This document shows positions 62,427 through 64,000 of a DNA stretch of 64,000 nt, piece after piece (positions within the stretch are counted from its first letter, which is position 1; the number at the start of each line of letters is the position of its first letter). This stretch comes from Marinomonas transparens (GTDB lineage: Bacteria > Pseudomonadota > Gammaproteobacteria > Pseudomonadales > Marinomonadaceae). The position numbers and the translations under genes are program-made. The notes below the pieces were generated by a model, which saw only the letters and a list, made by a program, of their open reading frames with translations, had not been told where the DNA came from and did no database searches. The stretch spans positions 106,543-170,542 of the forward strand of contig NZ_JAEMNX010000009.1 in the NCBI RefSeq assembly GCF_016463975.1, read 5' to 3'.

Positions 62427-63347
62427 CTATTTCGAGTCTAGTTTTCGACTTAAGTTGCTTTCGGAAATACTCAATGCCTGTGCTACTTCTTTTTGAGTCG
62501 CAAAATAATGATGGGCATTCTGAATCACCAAGATTTCAATCTCTTTGAGTAGGGACTTCATATCAACACTTTCCTCCATCCAAGGCCGTGAAAGCTGTGC
62601 CAATAACGCACTCAATTTCAAATAATAAACTCTCTCTCTCGAAAAGGGCACGAACTTCATCACCTTAAATAAGGAATACTTATTATTCAAAGAGAGAAAA
62701 ACAAGCAGCATAAAACAGGTTGCCAGCGATAAAAAACCCGCCATATTTACCCTGTAGCCAAGCTGCATTAACAGCATCAATAGCACAGCCACCAGCATAA
62801 AAGGCAGAAACGCCAGCAACGTAATCAGGCACCTTGACTTGATATAATACTCCTTTGCATTAAGAATATTTTTTATTAAAAAAAATGTCGAAAGAAATAT
62901 AAAAAAAACCATGTAAATTTGAAAAACAAAATAATACTCGCCCGCAACACGAGTAATTGAATTATTATCGAGCACACTAAAATCAGCTATTACCTTGTTG
63001 CTGAAGAAAACCAAAGAAGACAAAGCACTGGCAAAAAAGAGCAAGGCACCTCTATTAATAAAAAGGGGAGTCTGTGATATTTTAAAACAGTTAAAAAATA
63101 TATACAGAGCAGTAAAAATAGTAGTGCAGTAGTATAACTTCAGCACTAATAGGTTGTGCCCTATCTGAAAAAAACTTAGCAGCTCGAAACAACTCATGAA
63201 AAATATCGACACCAAAAAAATGATGAAGTAGTTATTTCCACCAACATTTTGACATAAAAAAATGTTGGTCTCTTTATGTGACCTTAAATGGAAGAATAAA
63301 TATAGTTTAATCAATAGGGCTAATGCGGAAGGTAGCAGCCATATCAT
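62427..63347 (-). CDS. Membrane protein with C-terminal Fis-type HTH, paralogue B
   Basis: This 306-residue protein has the same build as paralogue A: about seven membrane helices, the shared VAGEYYFVFQIYMVFF and LGYRVNMAGFLSL blocks, linker KFVPFSRERVYYLKL, and HTH FATQKEVAQALSISESNLSRKL. The HTH and linker are the best-conserved parts between the two. Its ATG has AGGAG upstream. It lies at the tRNA-Phe side of the island, with its own promoter region. Function by analogy: membrane-bound regulator; ligand unknown. Confidence 0.72.
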   Translation of the reverse strand: MIWLLPSALALLIKLYLFFHLRSHKETNIFLCQNVGGNNYFIIFLVSIFFMSCFELLSFFQIGHNLLVLKLYYCTTIFTALYIFFNCFKISQTPLFINRGALLFFASALSSLVFFSNKVIADFSVLDNNSITRVAGEYYFVFQIYMVFFIFLSTFFLIKNILNAKEYYIKSRCLITLLAFLPFMLVAVLLMLLMQLGYRVNMAGFLSLATCFMLLVFLSLNNKYSLFKVMKFVPFSRERVYYLKLSALLAQLSRPWMEESVDMKSLLKEIEILVIQNAHHYFATQKEVAQALSISESNLSRKLDSK

Positions 63348-63959
63348 GTTATTTTCTCCTGTAAAAGACCCTGCTTTTCAAAGAAGCAACAAACCATACT
63401 GTGTTACCATCCCTTTGAAATGTATCGACATTCCTACAAATCCGTCTTCAGTAAAAGGATTGATGGTACAAGTTTTTAGAGCGCGTTTCTGCCGTATATT
63501 AGGTTATTTTTATACTTTCTGCTCGCCTAGCCACACTGGCTCTTGAAACCCTACTGCATTCGTTCCTAGGTGTTGATTAATCTCCAGGAAGAGTGACTAC
63601 AGGGCGCCTATTTCCAGTTCGTGATACACTCACATCCTCTTTTCTATATCATCAAAGCCACCGATGTTGGCTGGTATGATGTCAGATAGCATGCGGGGCA
63701 TGGAAAGACTCACCCATGATGATATTTACCCGCTCGAATTATATCGCCCTCGATGATGGTTTCCCCTGGTTCTTTGGCGCGCTGGATTTAGCAATATTCA
63801 GGTAAGCGATTATAAGAATTTCTGAGGTCTAGAAAGAATGGAAAGTAAGGATAAGTGAAGGTTCAAGGCTTCATGCTAGCCTATTTGACAGTTAAAGCAC
63901 CATTTATAAACAAAATTTCAGACAAAAAAAAACCTGCTTAAAAGCAGGTTTTTTTATGA
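63348..63959. other. Gene-poor stretch between paralogue B and tRNA-Phe
   Basis: No convincing gene in 612 bp. Short readable fragments occur on the plus strand (for example RLTHDDIYPLELYRP near 63710-63755) that might be decayed coding sequence, but none has a start, ribosome binding site and sufficient length. The stretch would hold the paralogue B promoter at its left end, and the tRNA terminator (63924-63955) at its right end. No integrase is recognisable. Confidence 0.5.
63924..63955 (-). terminator. Terminator of the tRNA-Phe gene
   Basis: AAAAACCTGCTT and AAGCAGGTTTTT form a perfect stem with an AA loop, directly after the tRNA 3' end, with a T run on the minus strand. Confidence 0.85.
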
Positions 63960-64000
63960 TGGTGCCCAGAGACGGAATCGAACCGCCGACACGAGGATTT
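63960..64000 (-). tRNA. tRNA-Phe (3' part; gene continues beyond the window)
   Basis: The minus strand reads AAATCCTCGTGTCGGCGG, then the T-loop GGTTCGATTCC, then GTCTCTGGGCACCA with the CCA end encoded. The visible anticodon-stem sequence agrees with tRNA-Phe(GAA): the decayed copy at 59803, which extends further, shows TTGAAAATCC. The 5' half lies outside the window, so the anticodon itself is not seen here. Confidence 0.85.

Noticed and set aside
63262..63546. 94-residue plus-strand ORF at the right end
   Set aside because: It starts inside paralogue B on the opposite strand, has no convincing ribosome binding site, and its composition is not protein-like.
63690..63760. Fragment RLTHDDIYPLELYRP resembling the start of DUF3501 proteins
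   Set aside because: The match is a few residues long and ends at a stop codon; there is too little to call a gene or a relic.

Overview
The window reads as a chromosomal segment of a marine gammaproteobacterium of the Oceanospirillales/Pseudomonadales type, most likely Marinomonas or a close relative. Reasons: a conserved housekeeping block (mutM-rpmG-rpmB, radC, coaBC-dut, argB, slmA, pyrE, crc) in which a Pseudomonas-type crc sits beside pyrE; many uptake systems with binding proteins; and moderate GC. The genus is inferred from gene order and protein character, not from a search.

Layout. 1-4.2 kb: a Cache-domain sensor kinase (cut by the left edge) downstream of a three-gene TRAP transporter whose promoter region carries three palindromes. 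4.2-8.8 kb: galactose mutarotase, an SGNH hydrolase, a secreted ferritin-like protein, an acetyltransferase, an ElyC-like envelope protein and a small membrane protein. 8.9-11.3 kb: a trpR-trpE-trpG operon. 11.4-13.5 kb: a HigB-HigA toxin-antitoxin pair fused into one ORF, plus small genes. 13.7-18.2 kb: sulfate ABC importer (sbp-cysTWA) and a sugar-phosphate phosphatase. 18.3-24.3 kb: a heme uptake operon (receptor, HmuS, HmuT, HmuU, HmuV) behind a Fur box. 24.4-27.9 kb: a class II HDAC-like deacylase head-to-head with a Pat-type lysine acetyltransferase. 27.9-33.2 kb: nucleoside ABC importer (BMP type) with cytidine deaminase. 33.4-43 kb: the housekeeping block, interrupted by a transporter/Lrp pair and a decayed hydrolase. 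43-49 kb: hexose-6-phosphate mutarotase, a PAS protein with a receiver-CheC protein, a CofD-like protein, an IclR regulator and a DUF808 membrane protein. 49-55.6 kb: a glycerol-3-phosphate ABC importer (ugpBAEC) with ugpQ, a DeoR regulator and a HAD phosphatase. 55.8-59.4 kb: a MASE1-type hybrid sensor kinase and an Hpt protein.

The last 4.2 kb (about 59.80-63.96 kb) is the most unusual part. It lies between a tRNA-Phe gene, cut by the right edge, and a decayed copy of that gene's 3' part, so it looks like a small island at tRNA-Phe. It holds two paralogous proteins with a multi-span membrane domain and a C-terminal Fis-type helix-turn-helix, a KAS III/FabH-like enzyme with an intact Cys-His-Asn triad, and an unrecognised 94-residue protein. 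A self-contained system that makes a fatty-acyl-derived signal and senses it at the membrane is a plausible but untested reading.

Five of the uptake operons have a hairpin directly after the binding-protein or receptor gene and before the translocation genes. All starts were chosen from visible ribosome binding sites and family length. Names come from motif recognition, without database searches.
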